From the NCBI RefSeq assembly GCF_965363235.1, contig NC_134845.1:68787261-68851260 (forward strand): a stretch of 64,000 bases of DNA. The letters run 5' to 3'. Within the stretch, counting starts at the first letter, position 1; each line of letters starts with the position of its first letter. This DNA is from Mytilus galloprovincialis. Its lineage: Eukaryota > Mollusca > Bivalvia > Mytilida > Mytilidae. The notes under the pieces were generated by a model. It ran no database searches, was not told the origin of the DNA, and was given only the letters and a program-made list of their open reading frames with translations. Positions 11,690 through 24,700 of this stretch are shown in pieces. The position numbers were made by a program, and so were the translations under genes.

Positions 11690-12690
11690 AATAATCTCGA
11701 TGTCAGTAACAACAGATCTCCCGAAAACTTTCAAAAAGACAAAGGAAAGAGCAACCAAAAACCGTTATTATCACGGTAATGGTAATGGTCGAGACATGAC
11801 AAAATGAAAAAAAAATAATCAAACTTTAAAAACCAACTGTCTGATTAAGGCTAAGACAATAAAGAAAAACATAACGAACCGTAAGACATAACTTAAAAAA
11901 ACCCACCGAACCTGTAAGAGAACACATGGACATCTGGCGACGTTTAATCTTTAAGCCGTACACATCAAATTAAGGTAACTTAGTGTCAGCTAATCATAGT
12001 AGCTTTACAATTCATATGAACGACCTTTTTACAACTATACCAGAACGTTCATGTGTTTCACACACAACATTCGAAAGAACGACCAGTAATAAATCAAAAA
12101 TGATAAATGATATGGGAGGAATTTGAATTAAAGTCAGTTGATTGACTCAATTGAGAAATGAGGCATATATATACATATCATAGTAGAATGAAAACTGACA
12201 ATCCCATGGTAAAAAGCCGAATATGACGAAAAAAAGAAAAATCCTCAAAACACTACATAAAAAACTAAAGATGAAGCAACAGGAACCCAACCAAAACCCG
12301 AGTCTGAACTCGATGCCCCTGAAGGGAAGACAGGTTCTGCTCTATCTGTTGCAACCGTCTTGCTGTTCATGCAAGTACAAGTCCGTTGACAAATTTCATG
12401 CAATGATGTTACAATCGAGGAAAAGAAAACATAATCGTTGTTTTAACAAATGTAACATATTCGTGGTCATCTGTAAAATATTCAAAAACTGTCAACAAAC
12501 TCGTGATGGTATTTAAAAAAAAATCGATGCATGACTACAACTTCACCAATTTGATGCTTTGGTATTAAATTTTCATTGTAAGCAGCAAGCTTTTCGACCC
12601 CACAATGGAAATCATGATAGAAAACGCAACCTCTGGAAGGTCGTAAACCTTTTTTGAAATTTTTACAAATTACATCTGTTTGTTTTGTGT
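11690..12690 (-). repeat. dispersed repeat, R5 family, degraded
   Basis: Segments match the repeat copy at 46990-47530, including a CAACAAACTCGTGATGG block and AATCATGATAGAAAACG. The plus-strand lysine-rich open frame at 12223-12516 lies inside this repeat and is not called as a gene. Confidence 0.5.
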
Positions 12691-12699
12691 GCACACATC

Positions 12700-14685
12700 G
12701 TTGTCAATATAATGGAATGTTATGTGAATTTCATGCAAGTGAGGGGTTAAACTAGCTACAAAAGGTATAAAACATATTTTATCGAACATTTTCTAAAAAA
12801 AAAAATATGCTTATAGTACAAAGTCATTCCTTATATTATAAAGTTTTGTTGTCAACCGACCTTCACTGTAAATGTCTAGATTAAGTCAAACTATGTAAAT
12901 ACTTAATTGTATCTGTGGCATTCTTTATTTCAAGTTCGATGGGAAAAATGCATTCAACATAGTCACCAAACTTATGATGTAAGAGAACATTACTCATATA
13001 GCGGAATGTGAACCTAGATTAAAATTTTATTGATAAATAGGATGTAAATTTTTAAAACATTAAAACAAATGTAATTATACGTGTTTACTTTACTGTTTGT
13101 GGTTCTTTAATTCTTATTTACAACCAATTGCAAAGGGTCGATACCGCTGCTGGTGAAGGTTTCCATTCCGCGAGTATCACTACCGAGCTAGTAGTTGACG
13201 TACTGTAATTTTACAACACGGGGGAACTAGCGGTAGATTTAAATAAATAAAAAATACACAGTTGTACTTTCAATGTTCTATTGTTGAATCCAAACTACAT
13301 CAATACAATTACATAAAACAAAGTTACACATGGAAGTCCATAAAACAATAACAACGGCACAGTCCGCTTGAAAGTCCTTAAAAGTAGCAATACGAGTTCC
13401 GTATTCTAACGTTCGGTAATCCTCACTGATTATAATTTCTGAATGTTTCTTTTTATAACAAATGTTGAGTTACTCTAATATAAAATGACACTAATTAATA
13501 CAAATGTGACAAATTTGGTCTATTCACGAGAACTTGTTAAGCTTAATCTGTTATCTCAAAATGACATTAAGTTCTATTTTACTAATTGTACTTTAAGAAG
13601 ATTACGACATATGGATTTGTGAAAGTTTGTAACAACATAAAACTGTATTAAGAATTATGAAATAAAATCACAGAAATTTACACTATGACATAGTCATCAC
13701 TTTTGTGTTGGCATGATTTTTCATTGATATAGTCAAACGAATTTTCAATGAATTTACTGTTTACTTAACTTTCAATTTTTCGAAATAATAAGGATTTTCT
13801 TGGCCTGTTTAACGTTTTTCCAACGAACTTTACATATGAAGTTTTTTTGTAGACGAAACACAGTCATGTCTGTCGTACACAATTTTAATCCTGGTTTCTA
13901 TGATGAGTTTATTTGTATTTATTATATGATTTCCATCCTCTCTAAGTGGTAGTTGGTGATTATTTGAATTGACGCAAAACGAATAAATAAACATACATGG
14001 CCTTATCTCTTTAAAGATAGACTGTATATGCGATTAAATCGATATGCAATAAATATTTATGTCCCAGTTTGTGGACATTTTACTTCCCTGTACAATTTAC
14101 GTTTATAATTACAGTATGGTAAGAACATTTCTTAATATCAATTTCTTTTTATCACTGTCAACTTATAAATATACCGACATACTATACTTAATATTCATGG
14201 TTCAGATTTTATTGCGCAGGTCTCGCGTTTTGATCATCATGTCATGTTAGTTACAGTTTTGAGAAGAATACATACACAAAACAGTGGAAATCGTGTCAAC
14301 TTTCGTATTACTGTTTAACTAATCAAATTAGAATTAAATGTTCTATTCTGATACCATAACTATAAACATCATAGATGAGTTTTAGATACCAGTTGCGGAT
14401 CCAGAATTATGAAAAGGGCCAAACAACTATGCAACGTTTATTCATTAACTTGATATGCAGCAACCTGTCACCTTTCCCGCCAAATCAATTCTGATCATTG
14501 CTATTGGCACTTTCTATGAAATTACTAGAGAAACAGACCTTAACACGATACCCCAATAAGAATAATATTTACCTGCTGTTAAATTGTAGCTGTACTACTT
14601 AAATATATGAAAGGAAATATTGAAACACTTTCATTGATATTGAGGGGTCAATTTAGTTGACTGACATTTGTTTTTCAATAAACTG
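12700..14685. other. no gene seen; R2 fragments
   Basis: AT-rich sequence without a convincing exon. Short pieces near 13130-13215 and 13835-13925 resemble the two ends of the R2 repeat. Confidence 0.4.
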
Positions 14686-15150
14686 GTTCAGGTTGCAATT
14701 CTGTCAATATAGACAATGCAATTTTCCATACGAACTCCCTTTGCGGCTAAATTGTGACACTTTTACTACGAAGTTTCTTGAAAAATTATATCCTAGAATG
14801 GGAAGTTGATATGCACTACTATTTTATTCAAAGGTCAAAAGGCTGTGTGGCATATGTTCAACATTTATTTACATATGCCATGAACTTGTTAGAGTTAAAC
14901 TTGTACTAAAATTATGTACTACCCTACCTGTACTTTTTGCTTACTTCAGAAATCATTTTTCACCGAAATAGTATGTTTTTGTACTGGTAACAGTCCTTAG
15001 TTATGTTTCTATGAGATGAAACATAGTCATCATATCCAGGAACCAGTACATTAACAAATTCACATATCTATGAATATTATATATCTCCCCAAAAGAGGCG
15101 TGGTTTGGGAAACAGCTATATTTAAAAAGTGCAACCTTCAGTCTGAATTT
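14686..15150 (+). repeat. dispersed repeat, R6 family
   Basis: Aligns by eye with 37732-38485. Shared landmarks are TTGACAATGCAATTTCCCAT-like sequence, TTTGCGGCTAAA, TTATGTTTCTATGAGATG and AAAAGAGGCGTG. The other copy is interrupted by a MITE at 38087-38378, while this one is not. No coding content is recognised. Confidence 0.75.
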
Positions 15151-15387
15151 CTTTTAATATTTCATGAAAATTTGCAGAAAGTAGAAAGTAGAAAATAAAC
15201 TATACTTAAAAGTCAATTCAAACAAAACATACACATAATGTTCATACAGCTAGATTGTTTTACAGTGTTTGAAAATATTCACACAGCTTTCCTAGGTACT
15301 AGTAATATTTTTCCCAAGTCCAATTACCGGTATAACCAATTAACTATGTAAACACTTCACCAAAATGTAGACATATTTTAAATATAC

Positions 15388-15475
15388 ACATACTCGTATG
15401 GTCGGACCATATGAGTATATACCCATATGGTCATGACCATACGCGTATGGTACAAATACTCATATGGCCCGGAAC
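15388..15475. repeat. cluster of CATATGGTC-type palindromes
   Basis: Short inverted motifs (CGTATGGTC, GACCATATG, CATATGGTC, GACCATACG) alternate four to five times within about 85 bp, just left of the SINE cluster. Confidence 0.7.
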
Positions 15476-15496
15476 ATATACATATATATATATATA

Positions 15497-15735
15497 TGAA
15501 GCCCAGGTGGTCGTGATTAAACCTGACGTGAAAAGCTAACACCCGGCCACCGAAAGCTTCATTTTGAAGCCCAGGTGGTCGTGTGGTCTAGCGCGCGGGT
15601 TACAGTGCAGGCGATTGGTGTCACGATATCTCAGCAGCATTGGTTCGAATCCCGGCGAGGGAAGAACACAAAATTTGCGAAAGCAAATTTACAGATCTAA
15701 CATTGTTTGGTTGATGTTTAGACGAATTGTATATA
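15497..15735 (+). mobile_element. tRNA-derived SINE, copy 1
   Basis: The head beginning CCCAGGTGGTCGTGTGGTCT has an A-box-like TGGTCTAGCGC and a perfect B box, GGTTCGAATCC, at 15642-15652. The tail contains TTTGCGAAAGCAAATTTAC and ends near GTTTAGACGA. A partial head duplication precedes it at 15497-15550. The anticodon arm is not tRNA-like enough to call a functional tRNA gene. Confidence 0.75.
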
Positions 15736-15975
15736 CAGAATGTACACAACCATGTATCACCATCACTGCTTGTGATCCGATGGATCAATCTGTTGTAGAG
15801 TTGTCACTGGTTCAGACGTACTTATAAATATAACTATTTCTGTGACTGTATCTAACATTAATTTGTAGGATCCTTTACTATAGATAATTTAGCTGATCTG
15901 TAAAAATAACATCTTCATGCCTTATATATCATGTACTGTAGTACGACGTTAGATTAAAACTGACGTGAAAGGTAA

Positions 15976-16163
15976 CAACCGGTCACCGAAAGCTTCATTT
16001 TAGAGCCCAGGTGGTCATGTGGTCTAACGCGCCGTTTACAGTGCCGGCGATTTGGTGTCACGATATCTCAGCAGCATGGCTTCGAATCCCGGCGAGGGAA
16101 GAACAAAAAATTTGCGAAAGCAAATTTACTGATCTAACCTTGTTGGGTTGGTGTTTAGACGAG
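15976..16163 (+). mobile_element. tRNA-derived SINE, copy 2
   Basis: Same head and tail as copy 1, with a slightly altered B box (GCTTCGAATCC). It ends in a TA microsatellite. The last ~50 bp of its tail are duplicated at 16183-16222. It forms part of the left arm of the ~1-kb palindrome. Confidence 0.75.
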
Positions 16164-16219
16164 TTATATATATATATATATTTACTGATCTAACCTTGTT
16201 GGGTTGGTGTTTAGACGAG

Positions 16220-16315
<96 letters not shown>
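16160..16315. repeat. (TA)n microsatellite at palindrome centre
   Basis: Long alternating TA tracts, the main one about 95 bp (16219-16314), separate the two inverted SINE copies. Length is likely to be unstable and hard to assemble. Confidence 0.9.
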
Positions 16316-16480
16316 CTCGTCTAAACATCAACCCAACAATGTTAGATCTGTAAATTTGCTTTCGCAAATTTTTGGTTCTTCCCTCGCCGGGATTCGAACC
16401 CATGCTACTGTGATATCGTGACACCAAATCGCCTGCACTGCAGCCGTCCCGCTAGACCACACGACCACCTGGGCTCTCAA
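16316..16480 (-). mobile_element. tRNA-derived SINE, inverted copy 3
   Basis: Reverse complement of copies 1 and 2, with an inverted B box (GGATTCGAACC at 16390-16400) and the TTCGCAAATTT tail signature. It forms the right arm of the palindrome with the shared flank running to 16740. Confidence 0.75.
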
Positions 16481-17245
16481 AAAAGAGCTTTCGGTGGGCA
16501 TGTGTTACCTTTCCACGTCAGTTTTAATCTAGCGGCGTACTACAGTACATGATATATAAGGCATGAAGATGTTATTGTTACAGATCAGCTAAATTATCTA
16601 TAGTAAAGGATCCTACAAATTAATGTAAGATACAGTCACAGAAAATAATTATATTCATAAGTACGTCTGAGTCAGTGACAACCCTACAATAGATGTATCC
16701 ATCGGATCGCCATCAATGATGGTGATACATGGCTGTGTACATAATATATATATATATATACACAGTTGTGCCATAAAATTCATTTACTAAATTAAGTAAA
16801 AATCGAAGTATCAGATATATCTGGATCTCACTGCCCAGTTTCAACTCAATTCAGATTACACATTGGCCACCATAAAATGTAACCGGAGGGTCGGGTGGCT
16901 ATGTGTCACCGTTCCTTCGTGTCGTTTATGCATCGGACATATGGTCTTTCCTCTGGGACTGAGCTCTGCCGAATGAGACCAAATACTTTATTGAATATTC
17001 TATATACATTTATACTTTAATGTAGAAACCAAAATGTATATTTAGTAAAGTAAAGTAATCAGTAAATAAGTGCAGAGCTATTGCAGCTTCTCTAAGTAAT
17101 TTCACAGTGAAAGTTTGTGGGCAAATATAGCGCCACTGCTCTAATTGAGACCCAGTCCAAAATATTTCTGTAATAAGTCTATTATTTTAAGAAATTCATT
17201 TATAAGGTATAATTCCTCCATAGAATGGCAAAGTTTTCTATAATA

Positions 17246-17440
17246 GTTATCAAAGGTAGCAGGATTATAATTAAGTACGCCAGACGCGCGTTTCGTCTAC
17301 ATAAGACTCATCAGTGACGCTCATATCAAAGTATTTATAAATCCAAACAAGTACAAAGTTGAAGAACATAGAGGATCCAAAATTTCAAAAAGTTGTGCCA
17401 AATACGGTTAAGGTTATCTATACCTGGGCTAAAATATAGT
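17246..17440 (+). repeat. dispersed repeat, R2 family
   Basis: Contains the CGCGCGTTTCGTCTACATAA core and GACTCATCAGTGACGCTC, collinear with 4138-4320. A shorter inverted fragment follows at 17764-17845. Confidence 0.75.
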
Positions 17441-17859
17441 AAGTTGGAAAAAACGTCTATAAATCATCATAATATGATTTTATATATATTTTCACTTTGG
17501 TATTCCGTTCTTGCACAGTGATATATATAATTCATTTTGACTCATCTCATATTCAAGCAAAGAGAGATTATTTCACAGCATAACCGTTATAAACGAAACG
17601 CACTGTTGGAGTTTAGTTCTTTTTTTTAAAATCGTCATTTACCGCTTTACTAATAACGGGAGACATAGCATCTGCCTAGATTCCTGACATGATGAGATGG
17701 GCGTTAGATCGCGTAACATGCGTAATGTGCAAGGGAAACATTGAGAACAATAATATCCTTTTATATCTGGGCGTCACTGGTGAGTCTTGTGTGGACGAGG
17801 CGCGTTTTTGGCGTATTGAATTTTAAACCTGATGCCTTTTGTTATCTATTAATCATGTG

Positions 17860-18665
17860 TTTCTTTGTGTAATACGTTCTCCTATTTATTTGTATTGTAG
17901 TCCTGTAATATTATGTTGTCATTTCAGTGTTATATTTAACATTGCCATTTAAGTGCGAGGTTTGGCTTGCCACAAAACCAGGTTCAACCCATCATTTTTA
18001 TCTTTAAAAATGTCCTGTACCAAGTCAGGAAAATGGCCATTGTTATATTATAGTTTGTTTCTGTGTGTGTAACATATTAACGTTGTGTCGTTTGTTTTCT
18101 CTTATATTTGAGTGTGAATTCACATTACTATAAGACGTGTCACGGTACTTTTCTATCCCAAATTCATGCATTTGGTTTTGATGTTATATTTGTTATTCTC
18201 ATCGGATTTTGTCTAATGCTTAGTCCGTTTCTGTGTATGTTACATTTTAATGTTGTGTCGTTGTTCTCCTCTTATATTTCATGCGTTTCCCTCAGTTTAA
18301 GTTTGTTATCCCAATTTTGTTTTTTGTCCATAGATTTACGAGTTTTGAACAGCGGTATACTACTGTTGCCTTTATATATGGTCCATCATGTATTATAAAA
18401 ATATTCCATGTGTCATTTGTCCTGTAGTCCTGTAGTCCTGTCATGTAATATAGTCATTTTAGTGTTATATTTAACATTGCCATGAAAGCGCGAGGTTTGT
18501 CTAACTACAAAACCAGGTTCAATCAAGCATTTTTCTTAAAATATCTTGTACCAAGTCAGGAATATGGCAGTTGTTATCTTATAGTCCGTTTCTTTGTGTG
18601 TTGCATTGTCGTTTGTTTTTTGTTGCACTTCATGCAGTGTTTCTGTTGTTTCGTTGGTTTCCTGT
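17860..18665 (+). repeat. dispersed repeat, R3 family, two partial copies
   Basis: 17860-18400 is a long copy ending CGGTATACTACTGTTGCC. 18425-18665 repeats its first part (CATTGCCATGAAAGCGCGAG, ACCAGGTTCAATC). It lies just upstream of the TRIM-like gene and could provide promoter sequence, but nothing shows that. Confidence 0.75.
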
Positions 18666-18794
18666 TATAGCTGATTATAATACGATTGTATACAATGTCT
18701 TAATCCATTTGTTTTTAAAAAGAGGATATTGAAACCTAACAAAAGTAATTTCTGCAAATTGAAATGCTTTTCAGATATGATATAGTAAATAAAA

Positions 18795-21700
18795 ATGGAA
18801 TCACTAAGAACAGATCTGTGCACCCTCTGTACGGACGATGGAATATCTAATAACGCAGTCACGTGGTGCACAGAATGTGAAGGTTTTCTTTGTACAGATT
18901 GTGAAAAACATCACAAAAGATCAAAAGCCTCTAAGGAACATAGCACAATGTCCACTGTAAATTATCATACGTTACCGAAGTCCATACGTGAAACGAGTAA
19001 TAGGTGCAAAGGCCATGACAAAAAGTACGAACTTTATTGCTCTTCCCATGCAACGCCTTGTTGCATTCAATGTATCGCCGATACATACCAGAAGTGTCAA
19101 GACATGAAGCCATTGGCCGACATTTTGAAAGAAGTCAAGTCATCTGCTGCTATTCCGTTACTGAAAAACGATTTGAAAGATTTGAAAGAAAATTTTGAAG
19201 AGGTTATAAAACACATAGGAGACAGGATTAAAGCAATGAGCTCTCAAAAAGGAAAGGGAATCGATGAAATAAGATCCATGCGTAAATTACTAGATGAACA
19301 TTTCGATAAATTAGAAAGAGAAATTCTTGGCGATATAAATGACAAATATTCAAAAATAAAATCAAAGTTGGCGGAACTTGTTAAAGAAATGGAAAATAGA
19401 GCCAAATTGGTTGGTCAGTTGGAAGACGAGTTTAGTACAATGACAAAATATGCAACTGAATTGCAAATATATGTCGGTATGCAAGAACTTGAAAAAGCAG
19501 CATCAAAAGAAGCAAAATTCCTAGAAGATTTAGAAAGTGGAAGAAAGTTGCATGACAAAAACATAGAGATTAAAATTTTGTCAGAAGTATATTCAGTATT
19601 GCAAGATGTCTATTCCTTTGGAAAGATATCTATCAAGTCTACACATTTATGGTCCCTGGTAAGATAGGAAGAAAAGATCAAGCCCAGCTATTAGTTCCAC
19701 ATGTTCCGACGGTTCCTAAAACTGAGCCAATTCAACCATCACTAATGAAAAACCTGGAGTTCCTAAAAGGTAAATACTTCATATGTATATGCACATGTCA
19801 ATTATTGCCCTACAGTATATTAGTTTTTCACTTCTGATAAGAACAATTATTGATAATTTATAAAAAAGAAGATGTGGTATGATTGCCAATGAGACAACTA
19901 TCCACAAAAGACCAAAATGACACAGACATTATCAACTATAGATCACCGAACGGCCTTCAACAATGAGCAAAGCCCATACCGCATAGTCAGCTATAAAAGG
20001 CCCCGATAAGACAATGTAAAACAATTCAAACGAGAAAACTAACGGCCTCATTTATGTAAAAAATGAACGAAAAACAAATATGTAACACAAAAACAAACGA
20101 CAACCACTGAATTACAGACTCTTGACTTGGGACAGGCACAAACATAAATAATGTGGCGGGGTTAAACATGTTAGCGGGGTCCCAACCCTCCCCCTAACCT
20201 GGGACAGTGGTATAACAGTACAACATAAGAACGAACTATAAAAATCAGTTGAAAAAGGCTTAACTCATCAGATGGACAACAATACAAGTGGACGTGGCCG
20301 GGTACTTATACATCTCGACAAAAAAAGACACAATGAACAGACCTGAGAGTACTCGCAGTTATCTGACAGCTAGTTCAAAGCCACTAACAACTAATAAAAA
20401 ATCATGCATCTAAGACTAACCTATCAATCCTTACGCATCCAACATCCAATGGATTTAGTGTAAAGACGTCATAAACAGCCAGAGAAAAACATGACCTTGT
20501 GCAATGCCAATTTACAGGTATCGACAGATTGTAGATCCATGAATATGTATATATATATAACATACTAGTAATATTTAGTTGGCTTTTAATTTACTGATAA
20601 CAAAATCAATATCTATACCAATAAAAACAATATTCAATGATCTTATTACAGTGTTGAATAGTTAACCTTTTAGAATAAGTTTATTTAAAGGCGTGACAAG
20701 TTTACATGGATCATATCTAAATTTCCGGGCACGGTTAACAACATTTCCGTAAAAATGATGATGTGCTATCCCGTTTGAAATAAGTTTTCTACAGGTACAA
20801 CCAAACTTCAAAACTAAATCTTTATATCTATGGAAAAATTTAGTAAAAGTTTTAAGTAATTTATGGTAACGATATCCCTGGTTTAATAATTTACCAGTAA
20901 TACATAGGCTGCGTTCGTTAAAATCAAAAACATCACAACAGACACGGGCATAGCGAACAAGTCGTGAAATATAAACACCGTAAGATGGTGCCAAAGGAAC
21001 ATTACCATCTAAAAATGGAAGATTAACAATAGGGAACGAAAAATCGTCACTTGTCGTAAATTTTAGTGTGGAGTTTCCCGTTTAAAACCGAAATATCTAA
21101 ATCCAGGAAAGGACAGTTATTATCGAATAAATTTGATTTATTTAAAGTAAGTTCCTTAGGGTAAATTTCAGCAGTATTTTAAGAAAATTCTTGATTATTT
21201 AACGAAAAAATATCGTCAAGATAACGGTAAGTGTTGTTGAATTTATCAATTAAATGCAATTTCGACGGGTCTTTACTGAGTTTAGTCATAAATTGTGATT
21301 CGTAACAGTACAAAAACAAGTCTTCTATTAAAGGGGCACAATTAGTGCCCATGGGGATACCTACAACCTGTCGATAAACTTTGTTGCCGAAACGTACATC
21401 AATATTATCAAGGAGAAAATTAACAGCTTCAATCATCTCATCACACCTCCAGTAAGTATATCTACTGTGAAAGTACTTTTATTCGTGGGGTACCAATTTT
21501 CGTGGTTTTCGTGGATGACTTTATCCACGAATTTAAGTTTCCAACGAAATAAAACAACCATTGTCCAAATCAAGACATGGAAAGATCCCCGTCGGTAGGT
21601 TTGACTACTGATATAATCTTGAGAATATATTGAATAACGCCAAATCTGAGAATACTTTAATAGCAGTCACAGAACTACAACCACATGCAGGATTATACTC

Positions 21701-24700
21701 ATTTAATCTTTAATAGCCTAAACTGTACAACTTTTGATCTTTTAATTCTCATAAAAAATATTTTTGATCGATGAAAGTCAGATTTCTGGTATTGATATGC
21801 TAGTATGATAAAGTATTCATTTCATATCCTCATAGTGCTCGTACATATGGGAAATAATAATTTCATACTGGGCTTGATTTTGATAAGAATTATTTCAAAA
21901 TTTAAGATACGTTTATATCATTTTTTATGTTATATTTTCTTTAGGTGACATGTTTATGGCCTAATTTACACCTTTGATGATCACTTTTTCATGGGTTCAT
22001 TAGTGTTATCACTTCAATTTACAGGGGTCAATGCTTACTTTGCAATTTTTACCATTCAAAACATTTGTAACCTTCGTTTCTAAAGGCTTTAATTTTCAAT
22101 TTAAAAAAAATAAAATAAAATCCACGAATTAAAAAACCCACGAACATGTAAATATTGCTCAATCCACGAAAATTGATACCCACGAATTAAAGTACTTTCA
22201 CAGTATCATATTTACCTTTCTCATTAGAGAAGAAGGCTTTAAATGAGTTGCAGCAAATATATCTACATTCAGCTTTACCAATCGACCATTTAACAAAATA
22301 GGAAAACTTTTGTTTAATAAGATAGTGTGGAAGTGAAGTGTACAGAGTAGAAAAAAAACTATTAACAGAATCAAAAGGACCATCAAAAGCACGTAATTTA
22401 TCTAAAACATCCAAAGAATTTTTTACACTCCAAAAATGGTTTATACCACTATGTTCATATATTTTATTACAAAAGTTTATGACAAGCTCTTTAATAGTAG
22501 TTAATGAACTAGTTAAGAGCACTGAAAGATTAGTTGTAGAACACTTACTAGAGGCCGAGATGAAACGATATGTATATGGTTTTTTGTGAAGTTTAGGTAG
22601 CCAATACATAGTAGGGACCTTCAAATGTTCAGTCTTAAGCTTTGATGTGGTTGTGATATGCTTGTTTACTATATGACTCTCTGTGGAGCGGATGGACTTG
22701 AATGTAGATGAATTTAAAATTTCATTCTTAAGAACGCCCGTGTAGTATTTACGCTTGTATCCGATGATGTCTTTTACTTAAATAACAGAAGTCGAAAGTT
22801 CAAAAAAGGTAAACCTCATAAAAAATATCAGACATACAATTTATACACCAGAAGCGCGTTTCGTCTATAACAGACTCATTAATGACGCTCTAATAAGAAA
22901 CTTAAAAAAGCCAAAAAAGTTCGAAGTTTTTAAAGCGGTCATAATACTTTTAACTTGAAAAAAAATTAGATGTCATGAAATTAATATGATAACAAAAAAC
23001 TTTATTGATCTATTTTGCATTAGAAATTTTGAGGTGCAAGCTTGCCCGAAATTGCATAAATTCGTCGTAATTTTGCAACACTTACAGTATTTACCTTTAT
23101 TTCAACCAAAGAAATACTTTGCATGAATAAAGTTTAATCCTTTCCAATGCTACAGTGAAAATTTCACACTACATTTCATTGCATATAAGAAAGTAACCAT
23201 CACCGGAAGTAAACAACCCAATTTTAACACTGTTATTTACTGGTTACCTGCTTTGATAACTATGTAACCTTAACTTTCCAAAATATTTTAAAAGACCATC
23301 AAATAAAAAAAGAATGATGCTTTCAGACACCCAACATACATGTTTATGACTCAGAAAAAATTAAGTGCATTGAAATGCAGGGTTAATTTTCTACAACTGT
23401 CAAATTCAAGGGATTATATTTTTAGACCTACTTTCGTATACAACCGGATGTGACGTACCATGATTTGGTGGTATTACACCTTTATATGTTTTGGCACATT
23501 TGATATTCACAGCCAAATTTTGGAAAATTTAACCTTGTTAAGGTTTTTAAGCTGTACAGTGAATTATGTTACTGTCCCGTTAAATGAGTTATATTTCCTT
23601 AAACGATGAATTTTTGAACTTTTGTTTTACTGGATGACATCGTTATTTACACTTCAAAGACACTAGACATTCTCATAGTGACCGAAATGGCGTCTTGTTC
23701 TTTTATTCATATCCCGCATATTACATGACGATCTTTCGAACAAGATTGAAGCTGGCTTTGTACATTGTCGAAGGCCGTACGGTGGTATAAAGTTTTAACT
23801 TATATGTCATTTAGTCTCCGGTTGAGACATATCTCATTTGCATTCAAACCACATCTTATTGTATTTCATCTGTTGTAGTTATGAACAACGATCCAGATAG
23901 CATACCACAGATTCGTCGTGAGTAGCAATATATTAAATGAAATAACAAATTTCCTATGAAAAAGTTAGTTTTCCTATACACAGAAAAAAAACCCTAATCC
24001 AAATAAAGATGTTTAAATTGAGCAGTACAGTTTTTATTAATCTTAACGACTGTAATCATATTTGCATTTATTTATGAATAATGCAAAGTGTCCATTCTAA
24101 ATATAAATTTTGAAACACATTGAAATATTTTCAAAAGAATTATTGCTTCAAATTTTGTATAAACTTGATATAGAATGACAGTTGCCATTGCTACTATAAA
24201 AAACTCCTTTTGAAACACAACCGTTAGATTTCAATTTCTAAAATCGTTTGTTCTATCACCTTTGTATAAAAGTAGCAAATTTATAAAATAATACTAGTAG
24301 TACTGTCGCATATAAAGGAATAACATAACATAGTTTTAAACAAGCACAAACAAACGCATACTATACATTTATAATATTAAACCCTGTCCGTACAAAACAT
24401 GACATGTACAGATTTGTGCAATAGCTTGTCAAGTTGTTTACATGAACCAGATATATATGTCGATACGTCTATCTGGAAATCTAAAATCATCTACTGTTGC
24501 CTTTATTTTTCTTCGTGTACAGAAATGAGATTTTTCCTTGATAAGGAAACTGCACATAAGGACGTGAGTGTTTTGGAAAAGGGAACAGTCTTTGCAAACA
24601 ACGCACCGGACGTTCCACTAAAGTCATTCAATTCTAACAGGTATACTGCTGTTTTATGTATCGTTCATATTTCATTGTAATATAGGGTGCAAATGTCGAG

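Larger units (their letters stand above)
15742..16740. repeat. ~1-kb imperfect palindrome
   Basis: The left arm (15742 to about 16180) and right arm (about 16316 to 16740) match as inverted copies, including non-SINE flank. GTACACAACCATGTATCACC begins the left arm and its near-complement ends the right arm. Both arms share a GGATCCTTTACTATAGATAA segment and a CATGTACTGTAGTACG segment. The centre is the TA tract. Confidence 0.85.

Noticed and set aside
11439-11758. Gly/Pro-rich overlapping frames
   Set aside because: They arise from the G/C runs of the palindromic element.
12223-12516. Basic 97-codon frame
   Set aside because: Lies in a degraded R5 repeat; composition reflects A-rich DNA.
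15564-16430. tRNA genes
   Set aside because: The B box is excellent, but the heads lack a credible full cloverleaf and occur as repeated SINE heads with a shared non-tRNA tail.
18108-18398. Hydrophobic 96-codon frame, membrane-protein-like
   Set aside because: Same R3 repeat as 8175-8517; similarity between the two reflects the repeat, not a gene family.
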